Shown: positions 1-6,266, counted from the first letter of the stretch. The stretch is DNA of 14,466 bases from an uncultured bacterium (GCA_902489575.1 CABUAQ010000045.1:1-14466); one strand, 5' to 3'. Program-made: numbers and translations. Notes: generated by a model from the letters alone, not told the origin.

Positions 1-33
1 GATTACAATTTAGGAAAAATTAAAGGAGAAAAA

Positions 34-222
34 ATGGCAAGAGTTTTAATTTCAATGCCCGAAAAATTTTTAGATGAGATAGATTCAGTAGCTGATTCTG
101 AAAATCGCACAAGATCAGAATTAATTCGGGAAGCTTTAAGAACATATATGTATAGAACTCAATTGAGAAATAGTACAAAAGCTGCAACAAATGCTGAAAT
201 ATTAGATGCTTTATTGGGATAG
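34..222 (+). CDS. Ribbon-helix-helix (CopG/Arc-type) small DNA-binding protein
   Basis: A 62-residue protein with the ribbon-helix-helix layout: an N-terminal beta strand (RVLISMP, residues 3-9), a first helix (EKFLDEIDSVADSE) and a second helix opening with the typical RSELIREALRTY (about 28-39). Members of this fold dimerise through the strand, insert it into the major groove and usually act as repressors or antitoxins. A strong ribosome binding site (AAAGGAGAA) ends about 4 bases before the ATG. The C-terminal tail TNAEILDALLG is nearly repeated in the next gene 35 bases downstream, so the two probably form one transcription unit and are related. No toxin of a known family is adjacent, so an antitoxin role is not supported. 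The start of the transcription unit lies outside the window. Confidence 0.85.
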   Translation: MARVLISMPEKFLDEIDSVADSENRTRSELIREALRTYMYRTQLRNSTKAATNAEILDALLG

Positions 223-257
223 TTAAAAATTTCATTATACAGAATGGATGGGGAAAA

Positions 258-434
258 ATGAAGAACGGCAATTACGGAATGATTACAGTAAAAGAATATA
301 TAAAAATGCTGGATTCTGAAGTTAAGTTTGTTGATACTAATGCTCAAGAAATAAGAGCAAATGTTGAAAAATATCTTATCAGAACTCGTAGAGCACAAAC
401 TAATGCAAAGATTTTAGAAGCTTTATTAGCTTAG
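258..434 (+). CDS. Small protein, diverged tandem partner of the RHH gene
   Basis: A 58-residue ORF on the same strand, 35 bases after the ribbon-helix-helix gene. A purine-rich GGATGGGG sits just before the ATG and is a fair ribosome binding site. The C-terminal half resembles the upstream protein: EIRANVEKYLIRTRR against LIREALRTYMYRTQL, then TNAKILEALLA against TNAEILDALLG. The N-terminal half has lost the clear strand-helix pattern; MITVKEYIKML may be a remnant of it, and an internal ATG at 279 would start exactly there. I infer a tandem duplication followed by divergence, giving either a heterodimer partner or a degenerate copy. It is followed after about 75 bases by a hairpin terminator. 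No function can be assigned. Confidence 0.6.
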   Translation: MKNGNYGMITVKEYIKMLDSEVKFVDTNAQEIRANVEKYLIRTRRAQTNAKILEALLA

Positions 435-504
435 TAATAATGTTTATCGAAGCCTTCGTGGTATTAAAACAATTTTGCTCGGTTAAGAGATTAAGAAAGT
501 AAGG

Positions 505-543
505 AAAAAAAGACCCGGTCAGTTATAACCAGGTCTTCTTTTT
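505..543. terminator. Bidirectional intrinsic terminator between the RHH pair and tuf
   Basis: The arms AAGACCCGGT (510-519) and ACCAGGTCTT (528-537) pair with one mismatch around an 8-base loop. A T-rich tract follows on the + strand (538-543), and an A run at 505-511 gives a U tract on the minus strand. It can end both the rightward RHH transcript and the leftward tuf transcript; the minus-strand U tract is longer, so tuf is the likelier main client. Confidence 0.8.
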
Positions 544-560
544 ACTATGTAATGCTGTTA

Positions 561-1769
561 TTATTCAGTAATACTGTCAACAACACCAGCACCAACGGTT
601 CTGCCACCTTCACGGATAGCGAACCTCATACCTTTTTCGATAGCTACAGGAGCAATCAATTCAACGTCCATAACAACGTTATCACCAGGCATTACCATTT
701 GACCTTCAAATTGGATAGAACCGGTTACGTCAGTTGTTCTGATGTAGAACTGTGGACGGTATCCAGGGAAGAATGGAGTGTGACGTCCGCCTTCTTCTTT
801 AGTCAATACGTAAACGTTAGCTTTGAATTTTGTGTGAGGAGTGATTGAACCAGGTTTAGCCAATACTTGACCACGTTCGATTTCAGTTTTATCAATACCA
901 CGAAGCAAAGCTCCAATGTTATCACCTGCTTGACCTTGTTCAAGAGATTTTCTGAACATTTCAACACCGGTAACTGTAGTTTTTCTTGTTTCACCTAAAC
1001 CAACTAATTCAACTTCATCACCAACTTTAACGATACCACGTTCAACACGACCTGTAGCAACTGTACCACGACCAGTGATTGAGAATACGTCTTCAATAGG
1101 CATCAAGAATGGTTTGTCTAAGTCTCTTTCAGGGTCTGGGAAGTATGTATCTAAAGCATCCATAAGTTCCCAGATTTTATCTGTCCATTGGTTGTCGCCA
1201 CGAGCGATAGCAGGGTTAGCTTGAACTGCTTCCAAAGCTTTTAAAGCTGAACCGTGGATGAACGGAATATTGTCACCATCGAATTCATAGCTTGAAAGTA
1301 ATTCTCTAACTTCCATTTCTACTAACTCTAACAATTCCGGATCGTCAACCATATCACATTTGTTTAAGAATACAACAAGGTTAGGAACACCAACCTGTTT
1401 AGCTAACAGAATGTGTTCACGAGTCTGAGGCATAGCACCGTCAGTTGCTGCAACTACTAAGATAGCTCCGTCCATCTGAGCTGCACCTGTAATCATGTTT
1501 TTAACATAGTCAGCGTGACCAGGACAGTCAACGTGAGCATAGTGTCTTTTATCTGTTTCATATTCTACGTGAGCAGTAGAGATGGTAATACCTCTTGCTT
1601 TTTCTTCTGGAGCAGCATCGATTTCATCGAATTTTTTAGCATCTGCTTTACCAGCTGCTGCTAATGTACCGGTAATTGCTGCTGTTAATGTAGTTTTACC
1701 GTGGTCAACGTGGCCGATTGTACCTACGTTAACGTGCGGTTTCGTACGTTCATACTTTTCACGTGCCAT
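561..1769 (-). CDS. tuf: Translation elongation factor Tu
   Basis: A 402-residue EF-Tu, full length for the family. It delivers aminoacyl-tRNA to the ribosomal A site as a GTP complex. GTPase motifs are intact: G1 GHVDHGKT (19-26), the switch I region ending in RGITI, G3 DCPGH (81-85), G4 NKCD (136-139) and G5 around GSALK (about 173-177). Beta-barrel domains 2 and 3 follow, including RGTVATGRVERG and GGRHTPF. The ribosome binding site GAAGGAG lies 9 bases before the ATG, a near-consensus promoter lies upstream and a terminator directly downstream, so the gene looks monocistronic. Many bacteria carry tuf in the str operon with rpsL, rpsG and fusA, which are absent here. Sequence style (DAAPEEKARGITI, DNQW) resembles cyanobacterial EF-Tu. 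Confidence 0.98.
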   Translation of the reverse strand: MAREKYERTKPHVNVGTIGHVDHGKTTLTAAITGTLAAAGKADAKKFDEIDAAPEEKARGITISTAHVEYETDKRHYAHVDCPGHADYVKNMITGAAQMDGAILVVAATDGAMPQTREHILLAKQVGVPNLVVFLNKCDMVDDPELLELVEMEVRELLSSYEFDGDNIPFIHGSALKALEAVQANPAIARGDNQWTDKIWELMDALDTYFPDPERDLDKPFLMPIEDVFSITGRGTVATGRVERGIVKVGDEVELVGLGETRKTTVTGVEMFRKSLEQGQAGDNIGALLRGIDKTEIERGQVLAKPGSITPHTKFKANVYVLTKEEGGRHTPFFPGYRPQFYIRTTDVTGSIQFEGQMVMPGDNVVMDVELIAPVAIEKGMRFAIREGGRTVGAGVVDSITE

Positions 1770-1836
1770 GAGATTAATCTCCTTCTTTCTTGTCTACTAT
1801 ATAATACTATAAATTTAGTATCTTACGATAATTCTA

Positions 1837-1864
1837 ATTCTATCCGCTCATAAATTTTTGTCAA
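1837..1864 (-). promoter_or_regulatory. tuf promoter (sigma-70 type)
   Basis: On the minus strand a perfect -35 TTGACA (1859-1864), a 16-base spacer and a -10 TAGAAT (1837-1842). The predicted start near 1830 gives a leader of about 60 bases that carries the GAAGGAG ribosome binding site at 1779-1785. The strength fits a highly expressed gene. Confidence 0.75.
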
Positions 1865-2004
1865 GATTATTCGCTTAATTTGATAAACTTCTTTATTTAT
1901 TTTTTTATGTAAAGAAATGTAACAATATTTTTGAATTTAAGCAATTGTGTCATTAAAAAAAACTTTATGTAAGAAAGAGATTATGAATGATGGAGGATAC
2001 GGTT

Positions 2005-2205
2005 ATGTCCGATGAAATGTCAATATCAAAACTTGCGGGTTCTGCAAAATCTAATGCAATTGATTTTATAAATAAATTTAAGTATAACCAACAGCAGGCT
2101 GCTGCTGCAAGTAATAATATTCAAATTGGTAATTATCTTGCAAATTACAGTCAATTGGTTGCAGGTAATTCAAGTTCAACTGCTGCATCTTATATGGACA
2201 AGTAA
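2005..2205 (+). CDS. Small low-complexity protein of unknown function
   Basis: A 66-residue protein rich in Ala, Asn, Ser and Gln (for example QQQAAAASNN). It has no hydrophobic segment, no signal peptide and no cysteine. I chose the ATG at 2005 because GGAGG (1992-1996) sits 8 bases before it; an ATG at 1987 in the same frame lies upstream of that GGAGG and would make the site part of the coding sequence. The N-terminal half (SKLAGSAKSNAIDFINKFKYNQQQ) could form an amphipathic helix. It lies alone between the tuf promoter region and coaX, with 75 bases to coaX. I do not recognise a family. A weak promoter (TTGAAT at 1931, TAAAAA at 1954) is possible. Confidence 0.6.
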   Translation: MSDEMSISKLAGSAKSNAIDFINKFKYNQQQAAAASNNIQIGNYLANYSQLVAGNSSSTAASYMDK

Positions 2206-2224
2206 AAATATGCAGTATTGGCTT

Positions 2225-2253
2225 TTGCATTAAAACTATGTTTGTAATAAAAT
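2225..2253 (+). promoter_or_regulatory. Candidate coaX promoter
   Basis: TTGCAT (2225-2230), a 17-base spacer, then TAAAAT (2248-2253), five of six bases to the -10 consensus. The predicted start near 2260 leaves a leader of about 20 bases holding GTGAGGA, the ribosome binding site of coaX. The -35 is weak, so the call is tentative. Confidence 0.4.
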
Positions 2254-2280
2254 GGTTCTCAGATATGTGAGGACTGTTTT

Positions 2281-3081
2281 ATGTTGTTGACGGCAGATAT
2301 TGGAAATACTAATATTACGCTTGGCTTATTTGATCGTGACAAGTATTTGAACGAATTCCGGCTTGCTTCCGATAGGGATTTGTCCGGTGAAGAATATGAG
2401 ATTCTTTTAAATTCTTTGTTCAAGGGTTACGAGATTGATGGATGTGTAATTGCATCAGTTGTTGAAGAATTGAATATAAAATTTAAACGGGCTGTTGATA
2501 ATGTGTTTGGTATAAAGTCTATTTTTGTAGATAATAATATTAATCTTGGATTTTCAGTTGCTTTGGATAATCCGGGTGAGGTAGGTGCCGATAGACTTGC
2601 TAATGCGGCTGCTGTTGTTAAAAAATATACAGGAGCAGTTATTGTTATTGATTTTGGTACTGCAACATCTTTTGATATAGTGAATTCAAAAAAAGAGTTT
2701 TTAGGCGGGGTGATTTCCCCGGGGATAAATACTCAGATGAAATGTTTAAAAAATTCAACTTCAAAACTGCCTAAAATAGATGTTTCAATTTCAAGAAGTG
2801 CTATCGGGCACAACACAACTGATGCAATTTTATCAGGTGTAATCAGAGGTACAGCTTGTATGGTTGATGGTCTTGTCGCTCAGTGTGAACAGGAATTGGG
2901 TGAAAAAGCTATTGTTGTTGCTACCGGGGGGTATTGCGGGCTTATTGCGAATTATTTAAAAAGATCTTTTGATTACGTTAATCCTATATTAACCCTCGAG
3001 GGTTTGAAATACATTTACGAAATGAATACCACAAAGGTTGATAATATGAAATCTAAGGGATATCAGGCTTGTATTCGATGA
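2281..3081 (+). CDS. coaX: Type III pantothenate kinase
   Basis: A 266-residue enzyme that phosphorylates pantothenate to 4'-phosphopantothenate, the first step of CoA synthesis. The ASKHA fold is visible: phosphate loop DIGNTN (6-11), the GADR segment with the catalytic aspartate (D104), DFGTATSFD (124-132), GGVISPG (142-148) and a C-terminal ATGG element. These features are specific to the CoaX type and not to the E. coli CoaA type. CoaX enzymes are known to need a monovalent cation and not to be inhibited by CoA. GAGGA lies about 9 bases before the ATG. The 3' end overlaps the convergent XRE gene by 29 bases. The last step of the same pathway, coaE, lies about 2.3 kb away in another transcription unit. 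Confidence 0.95.
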   Translation: MLLTADIGNTNITLGLFDRDKYLNEFRLASDRDLSGEEYEILLNSLFKGYEIDGCVIASVVEELNIKFKRAVDNVFGIKSIFVDNNINLGFSVALDNPGEVGADRLANAAAVVKKYTGAVIVIDFGTATSFDIVNSKKEFLGGVISPGINTQMKCLKNSTSKLPKIDVSISRSAIGHNTTDAILSGVIRGTACMVDGLVAQCEQELGEKAIVVATGGYCGLIANYLKRSFDYVNPILTLEGLKYIYEMNTTKVDNMKSKGYQACIR

Positions 3082-3262
3082 TATCATTGATGTCACATTT
3101 AAAATAGTCGCAAATTTTGTCAATTGTACTAAGTTTGACATCTATATTTTCGCCCTTCATAAGTTTTGATATGGTTGCTTTGCTTAAGCCGGTTGCTTTT
3201 GCCAGCTCATATCCTTTAACTTTGTGCTGCCAAATTAGTTCGTATAGTTTAATCGTGAGCAT
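3053..3262 (-). CDS. XRE/Cro-type helix-turn-helix regulator
   Basis: A 69-residue single-domain protein covering just the five-helix Cro/C1 fold. The helix-turn-helix is GYELAKATGLSKATISKLMKG (split here as GYELAKATGL and SKATISKLMKG, residues 17-37), followed by LSTIDKICDYFKCDINDIIEY, the usual last helices. It resembles small stand-alone XRE regulators of Firmicutes and phages. There is no Shine-Dalgarno sequence before the ATG. An imperfect palindrome (3260-3276) covers the start codon and could be an autoregulatory operator. Its 3' end overlaps coaX tail to tail. Targets are unknown. Confidence 0.85.
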   Translation of the reverse strand: MLTIKLYELIWQHKVKGYELAKATGLSKATISKLMKGENIDVKLSTIDKICDYFKCDINDIIEYKPDIP

Positions 3263-3346
3263 ATATTAAGTATATGAAATATTTAACAATTTTGTATAAT
3301 ATTAAACTCTAGTTGAATTATTGTAATTGAATTGAATATATGGTAA

Positions 3347-3538
3347 TATAAGTTTACATGTAAATTATTTTTAATTGATACAAATGGCAGAAGTGGTCCT
3401 AATAGGTGGGGATACGATTTAAGGGCTGTTATGTCAAAAATGCCTGATCCTGAAAGTTACCCTTTTGTTACAGGTGGCGGGTGCGAAGGCGTTGAAAAAG
3501 GCGACAAAACTACTAACCAACTTTTGTTATATAAATAA
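3347..3538 (+). pseudogene. C-terminal relic of a pilin-like (type IV pilin/pseudopilin) protein
   Basis: An open frame from just after a stop at 3344-3346 to TAA at 3536-3538 has no start codon until an internal ATG at 3431, yet reads as protein. It contains IDTNGRSGPNRWGYDL, the D-x-N-G-x-x-G-P-N-x-x-G-x-D pattern found near the C terminus of type IV pilin-like and pseudopilin proteins, where it makes a calcium-site-like loop. It continues to FVTGGGCEGVEKGDKTTNQLLLYK. The N-terminal prepilin signal and the hydrophobic helix are missing. Base composition from about 3400 is more G-rich than the flanking AT-rich gap. It is the only content I can see in the roughly 300 bases between the XRE gene and rex; 3263-3346 shows nothing beyond a possible palindrome. 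Confidence 0.6.
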
Positions 3539-3564
3539 TCAGGCACATACTGTTCTTGTGTAAT

Positions 3565-4179
3565 TTACAGGTTGTAAGTAAATTGCAGGAAGTTTCCCAT
3601 AAGATTTTCATTCCAAACTTGTATATCCGCCGGAACATTCAGGATTGTTGGAGTGAAGTTCCAAATATATTTGATGTTTGATTTGATTATTTGTTCTGCT
3701 GTTTGTTGTGCGTATTTTGCAGGAACAGTAAGTATTGCTATATCTATTTCTTCTTCTTTTGAATGCTGCGGCAGATATTTAATATCCAAGATTTTTTTGC
3801 TGTTAACCTGTCCGCCGATTTTTTGCTTGTCATTATCAAACAGGCTTATTATGTTTAATCCGTAGCTTGTAAAGTTATCATATTTTGCAAGTGCCATACC
3901 AAGATTTCCGGCACCTATTATGTATGCTCTTTTTTCTTTAGAAAAACCAAGATTGGTTTCGATAGATTTTTTTAATTCCTTGACAATATAGCCAACACGC
4001 GACTTCCCCGAATTATTCAGTAGGTTAATATCTTTTCTCACCTGAGAGTCATCAATTCCCAGAAGTGTTGCGATTTGTTTACTTGAAATATATTCGTTAT
4101 TTTCTGTTATAAAGTCCCTTAAAATACAATGGTACAGGGTTAAACGGTTAATAACTTTTTCTGAAATTTTTTTGTCCAT
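3565..4179 (-). CDS. rex: Redox-sensing transcriptional repressor Rex
   Basis: A 204-residue repressor that senses the NADH/NAD+ ratio. The N-terminal winged helix (about 1-78) includes ISSKQIATLLGIDDSQVRKD, the recognition helix region. The Rossmann domain has GAGNLG (89-94), FDND (114-117) and a C-terminal dimer-swap helix. High NADH releases Rex from DNA, derepressing fermentation and respiration genes. I placed the start at 4179 because MDKKISEKVINRL matches the usual Rex N terminus; two in-frame ATGs upstream (4209, 4194) would add residues not usual in the family. There is no Shine-Dalgarno site; TATAAT lies exactly 6 bases before this ATG, suggesting a leaderless mRNA. It is divergent from the thioesterase operon. 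I found no convincing full Rex operator in the shared promoter region. Confidence 0.92.
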   Translation of the reverse strand: MDKKISEKVINRLTLYHCILRDFITENNEYISSKQIATLLGIDDSQVRKDINLLNNSGKSRVGYIVKELKKSIETNLGFSKEKRAYIIGAGNLGMALAKYDNFTSYGLNIISLFDNDKQKIGGQVNSKKILDIKYLPQHSKEEEIDIAILTVPAKYAQQTAEQIIKSNIKYIWNFTPTILNVPADIQVWNENLMGNFLQFTYNL

Positions 4180-4185
4180 ATATTT

Positions 4186-4214
4186 ATTATACATAAAAAT
4201 TTCATTCATAATAA
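4186..4214 (-). promoter_or_regulatory. rex promoter, predicted leaderless start
   Basis: On the minus strand a perfect TATAAT (4186-4191) is preceded by TG and lies 6 bases before the rex ATG (4179), so the predicted first base is at or next to the A of the ATG. The -35 region at 17-base spacing is TTATTA (4209-4214), a weak match. This promoter interlocks with the divergent one at 4222-4230. Confidence 0.6.
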
Positions 4215-4221
4215 GTTTTAA

Positions 4222-4230
4222 TGTTATAAT
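4222..4230 (+). promoter_or_regulatory. Extended -10 promoter of the thioesterase-rluB-coaE operon, leaderless
   Basis: TGTTATAAT is a perfect extended -10 element (TG at 4222-4223, TATAAT at 4225-4230). Exactly 6 bases separate it from the ATG at 4237, and no Shine-Dalgarno sequence fits in between, so transcription should begin at the start codon. The -35 (around 4201-4207) is poor, as is common with extended -10 promoters. Confidence 0.65.
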
Positions 4231-4236
4231 CTACGT

Positions 4237-4659
4237 ATGAAACATATATTTGAACAAAAAGTTTTTTATTCAGACACAGATGCTTATGGTGTAGTTTGGC
4301 ACGGAGCGTATTTGCGTTGGCTTGAAATGGGCAGGGTAGGTTTATGCGAAATGATGGGGCATAATCTTGTTGATTTAGTCAATCAAGATATTGTTCTCCC
4401 TGTAACTAACATTAATGTAAAGTATAAGTCATCAGCTAAGCTGGAAGATGAAATGATTATAGAAACTGAAATTTCTGAATTTAAAGGCTTTACGGTAACA
4501 TTTAAACAGGTTATAAAGTCTAAGAAAACATTCAAACCTTATGTTGAGGCTGAAGTTGTAGTCGTTGCAATTGATAATAACGGCAAATTGTACAGAAAAA
4601 TGCCGGAAGTGCTTGCAAAATCTTTTAACGAGGTGCTAAAATGTCCGGTACCCGTTTAA
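4237..4659 (+). CDS. Acyl-CoA thioesterase, YbgC/4HBT hot-dog family
   Basis: A 140-residue single hot-dog-fold protein. The family signature is clear near the N terminus: YSDTDAYGVVWHGAYLRWLEMGR in two parts, YSDTDAYGVVWHGAY (11-25) and RWLEMGR. D15 aligns with the catalytic aspartate of 4-hydroxybenzoyl-CoA thioesterase and H22 with the conserved histidine of YbgC. Such enzymes hydrolyse acyl-CoA or acyl-ACP thioesters; the substrate cannot be told from sequence. The central helix (LRWLEMGRVGLCEMMG) and the strand LEDEMIIETEISEFKGFTVTF complete the fold. It is the first gene of an operon and overlaps the pseudouridine synthase gene by 19 bases. The mRNA is predicted to be leaderless. Confidence 0.88.
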   Translation: MKHIFEQKVFYSDTDAYGVVWHGAYLRWLEMGRVGLCEMMGHNLVDLVNQDIVLPVTNINVKYKSSAKLEDEMIIETEISEFKGFTVTFKQVIKSKKTFKPYVEAEVVVVAIDNNGKLYRKMPEVLAKSFNEVLKCPVPV

Positions 4660-5378
4660 ATAAATACATAGCTTCTTCAGGGTTGTGTTCAAGAAGAAAA
4701 GCCGATGAACTTATTGAATCAGGTGTTGTTCAAGTTAATGGCAAAAAGGTTACTGAACTGGGGTTCTCTGTTGAGCGTAAAGATAAGGTTTTTGTGAACG
4801 GAAAGTTGATACATCCGGTGAAACATGAGTACTACAGATTCTATAAACCGGCCGGATATATTACGACTTCTGATGATGAAAAAGGAAGAAAAACTATATA
4901 TGATATTATTCCTGAACATTTACACGGTTTAAAACCTGTCGGACGCTTGGATAAGGACTCAACAGGACTGATTATTTTAACTAATGATGGGGATTTAATT
5001 AATGAATTAACTCATCCGTCCGTTAAAGTTCCAAAACTTTATAGGGTTGCTATTGATGGCAAGATTACCCAGAACGACATTGACAAGATGTATAAAGGGA
5101 TAGAAATTGAGCCCGGTAAAGTTGCTTATGCTCAAGTTGATGTTTTAGAGATAGACAACAAAGGTACTGTTTTGGAAGTTCTTTTACATCAGGGGTTAAA
5201 CAGGCAGATTCGCAAGATGTTTGAATCTCTCGGGTTTAATGTAATATCTTTGAAACGTATCCAGCATGCTATTTTTAACCTTGATGGGTTAAAACGCGGT
5301 GAGGTTAAAGCGATAAAACCTCGTCAGATAAAAGAGCTTAGAAATTTTTTAAATAGGATTGCGTCTAAAAATGCTTAG
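4641..5378 (+). CDS. rluB: rRNA pseudouridine synthase, RsuA/RluB family
   Basis: A 245-residue enzyme that isomerises uridine to pseudouridine in rRNA. The N-terminal S4 RNA-binding domain spans about 1-60 (RLNKYIASSGLCSRRKADEL, then VQVNGKKV). The catalytic domain has FYKPAGYITT (67-76) and the signature GRLDKDSTGL (101-110) with catalytic D104, then GLNRQIRKMFESLG toward the C terminus. RluB acts at 23S rRNA U2605, RsuA at 16S U516, RluE and RluF elsewhere; the S4 domain and length favour RluB or RsuA, and I cannot separate them here, so the symbol is provisional. GAGGTG lies 6 bases before the ATG, inside the thioesterase gene. The end overlaps coaE by 8 bases, so the three genes are probably translationally coupled. 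Confidence 0.93.
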   Translation: MSGTRLNKYIASSGLCSRRKADELIESGVVQVNGKKVTELGFSVERKDKVFVNGKLIHPVKHEYYRFYKPAGYITTSDDEKGRKTIYDIIPEHLHGLKPVGRLDKDSTGLIILTNDGDLINELTHPSVKVPKLYRVAIDGKITQNDIDKMYKGIEIEPGKVAYAQVDVLEIDNKGTVLEVLLHQGLNRQIRKMFESLGFNVISLKRIQHAIFNLDGLKRGEVKAIKPRQIKELRNFLNRIASKNA

Positions 5379-5949
5379 AGTTGCAATTGTTGGGAATATC
5401 GCAAGTGGAAAGTCTGTTGTTGAAGACATTTTGTCACGGAGAGAATTTTCGGTTTTAGACACTGACAAGTTGTGTCATTATTTGTTGGGGACGACGCCGC
5501 AAATTGCAGAGGCTTTTGAGAATTTTGATATCTTTGAAAATGAGAATATTTCGCGTGATAAATTAGCTAAATTAGTTTTTAACTCTTCTGAATTAAAAAA
5601 GAAACTTGAAGATATTTTGTATCCGCTGGTGCGAAAAGGTATAAATGAATTTTTTTCTGAGCATGAAAGTGAAAAAGTTTGTTTTGTAGCCATTCCTTTG
5701 TTGTTTGAAGCAGGGATGGAATATTTGTTTGATAAAATTGTTTTTGTTTATGCAGATGATGAAATTCGTAAAAAACGTTTGATGCAGCGAAATAATTATT
5801 CTGCCGAATATGCTCAAATTCGGATGGATGCTCAACTTGGGCAATATGAAAAACTGAAAAAGGCGGATATTGTTATCTATAATAATTCAACTATCGAGAA
5901 TTTAGAACTTCAGGTAGAAAATTTTTTATTAAAGCTCTCCGAAAATTAG
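5371..5949 (+). CDS. coaE: Dephospho-CoA kinase
   Basis: A 192-residue P-loop kinase catalysing the last step of CoA synthesis, phosphorylation of the ribose 3'-OH of dephospho-CoA. Walker A is GNIASGKS (8-15), followed by the acceptor-site LDTDK (29-33), the family hallmark PLLFEAG (109-115), the lid region around RLMQRNNYS (136-144) and AQLGQYEKLKKADIVIYNN. Two family positions differ: the usual acidic residue before PLLFE is Ala-Ile (VAIPLLFE), and the usual VIDN is VIYN. I chose the ATG at 5371; an in-frame TTG at 5359 would add four residues and is less likely. It overlaps rluB by 8 bases and, tail to tail, the broken minus-strand gene by 21 bases. Confidence 0.92.
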   Translation: MLRVAIVGNIASGKSVVEDILSRREFSVLDTDKLCHYLLGTTPQIAEAFENFDIFENENISRDKLAKLVFNSSELKKKLEDILYPLVRKGINEFFSEHESEKVCFVAIPLLFEAGMEYLFDKIVFVYADDEIRKKRLMQRNNYSAEYAQIRMDAQLGQYEKLKKADIVIYNNSTIENLELQVENFLLKLSEN

Positions 5950-6266
5950 GCTTGCTTCGGCTTTTCCCATGTCAATAAGATCAAACGGCATATCAACATC
6001 CTGAGTCTTTTCATAGTCATGTTGTTCAAAGTTGAATTCTTCTATTAATTTTTCCCAGATGTTAATATTTTTGTCTGTTTCAAATAAATAGTATTTATTG
6101 ACATTTTTCATGTATAAGCCTACTGCATTTTTATTTAAAGCAAGATTTTCTTTTTAATGTTTTTTGTTATTCCATCAAAAGTAAAATCAGTGCAATTGTA
6201 GTGCTCTTTTATTATTTCAAGTAGTTTATATGGTTCAATCCATTTTTTTATGATTGTAGATTTCAC
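5929..6266 (-). pseudogene. Small unknown gene after the ABC exporter, broken by a 1-base frameshift
   Basis: Frame 1 starts at GTG (6264-6266), which shares its first G with the ABC exporter stop (TAGTG), and CAGGAGG (6277-6283) lies 10 bases upstream, so the start is well supported. It encodes 43 residues (KSTIIKKWIEPYKLLEIIKE then HYNCTDFTFDGITKN) and stops at 6135-6137. The -1 frame opens at the A-rich stretch near 6148-6157 and continues ENLALNKNAVGLYMKNVNKY to a stop at 5929. Joining the two gives about 112 residues of continuous, protein-like sequence. Loss of one A from the run explains the break. An internal ATG at 6111 could yield a 60-residue protein alone. I recognise no family. 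The 3' end overlaps coaE. Confidence 0.6.

Noticed and set aside
449..459. Small hairpin CGAA-GCC-TTCG after the second small gene
   Set aside because: A four-base stem with no U tract is too weak to call; the hairpin at 510-537 is the credible terminator.
552..848. 98-residue + strand ORF opposite tuf
   Set aside because: It is an antisense shadow of a highly conserved gene, has no ribosome site and overlaps the coding frame completely.
2210..2230. Short inverted repeat (ATGCA/TGCAT) before coaX as a terminator or riboswitch
   Set aside because: A five-base stem with a long loop and no U tract; no known riboswitch core is visible.
3274..3291. Possible Rex operator (TTGTTAAA half-site on the minus strand upstream of the XRE gene)
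   Set aside because: Only one half-site matches; the other half is degenerate, and single half-sites are frequent in AT-rich DNA.
5359..5370. TTG start for coaE
   Set aside because: The ATG at 5371 begins right at the P-loop strand as in the family, and TTG starts are rarer.
6145..6160. Programmed -1 ribosomal frameshifting in the broken gene after the ABC exporter
   Set aside because: The frame-1 heptamer is T-AAA-AAG; the canonical A-AAA-AAG is absent and I see no clear downstream stimulatory hairpin, so a mutation or sequence error is simpler.
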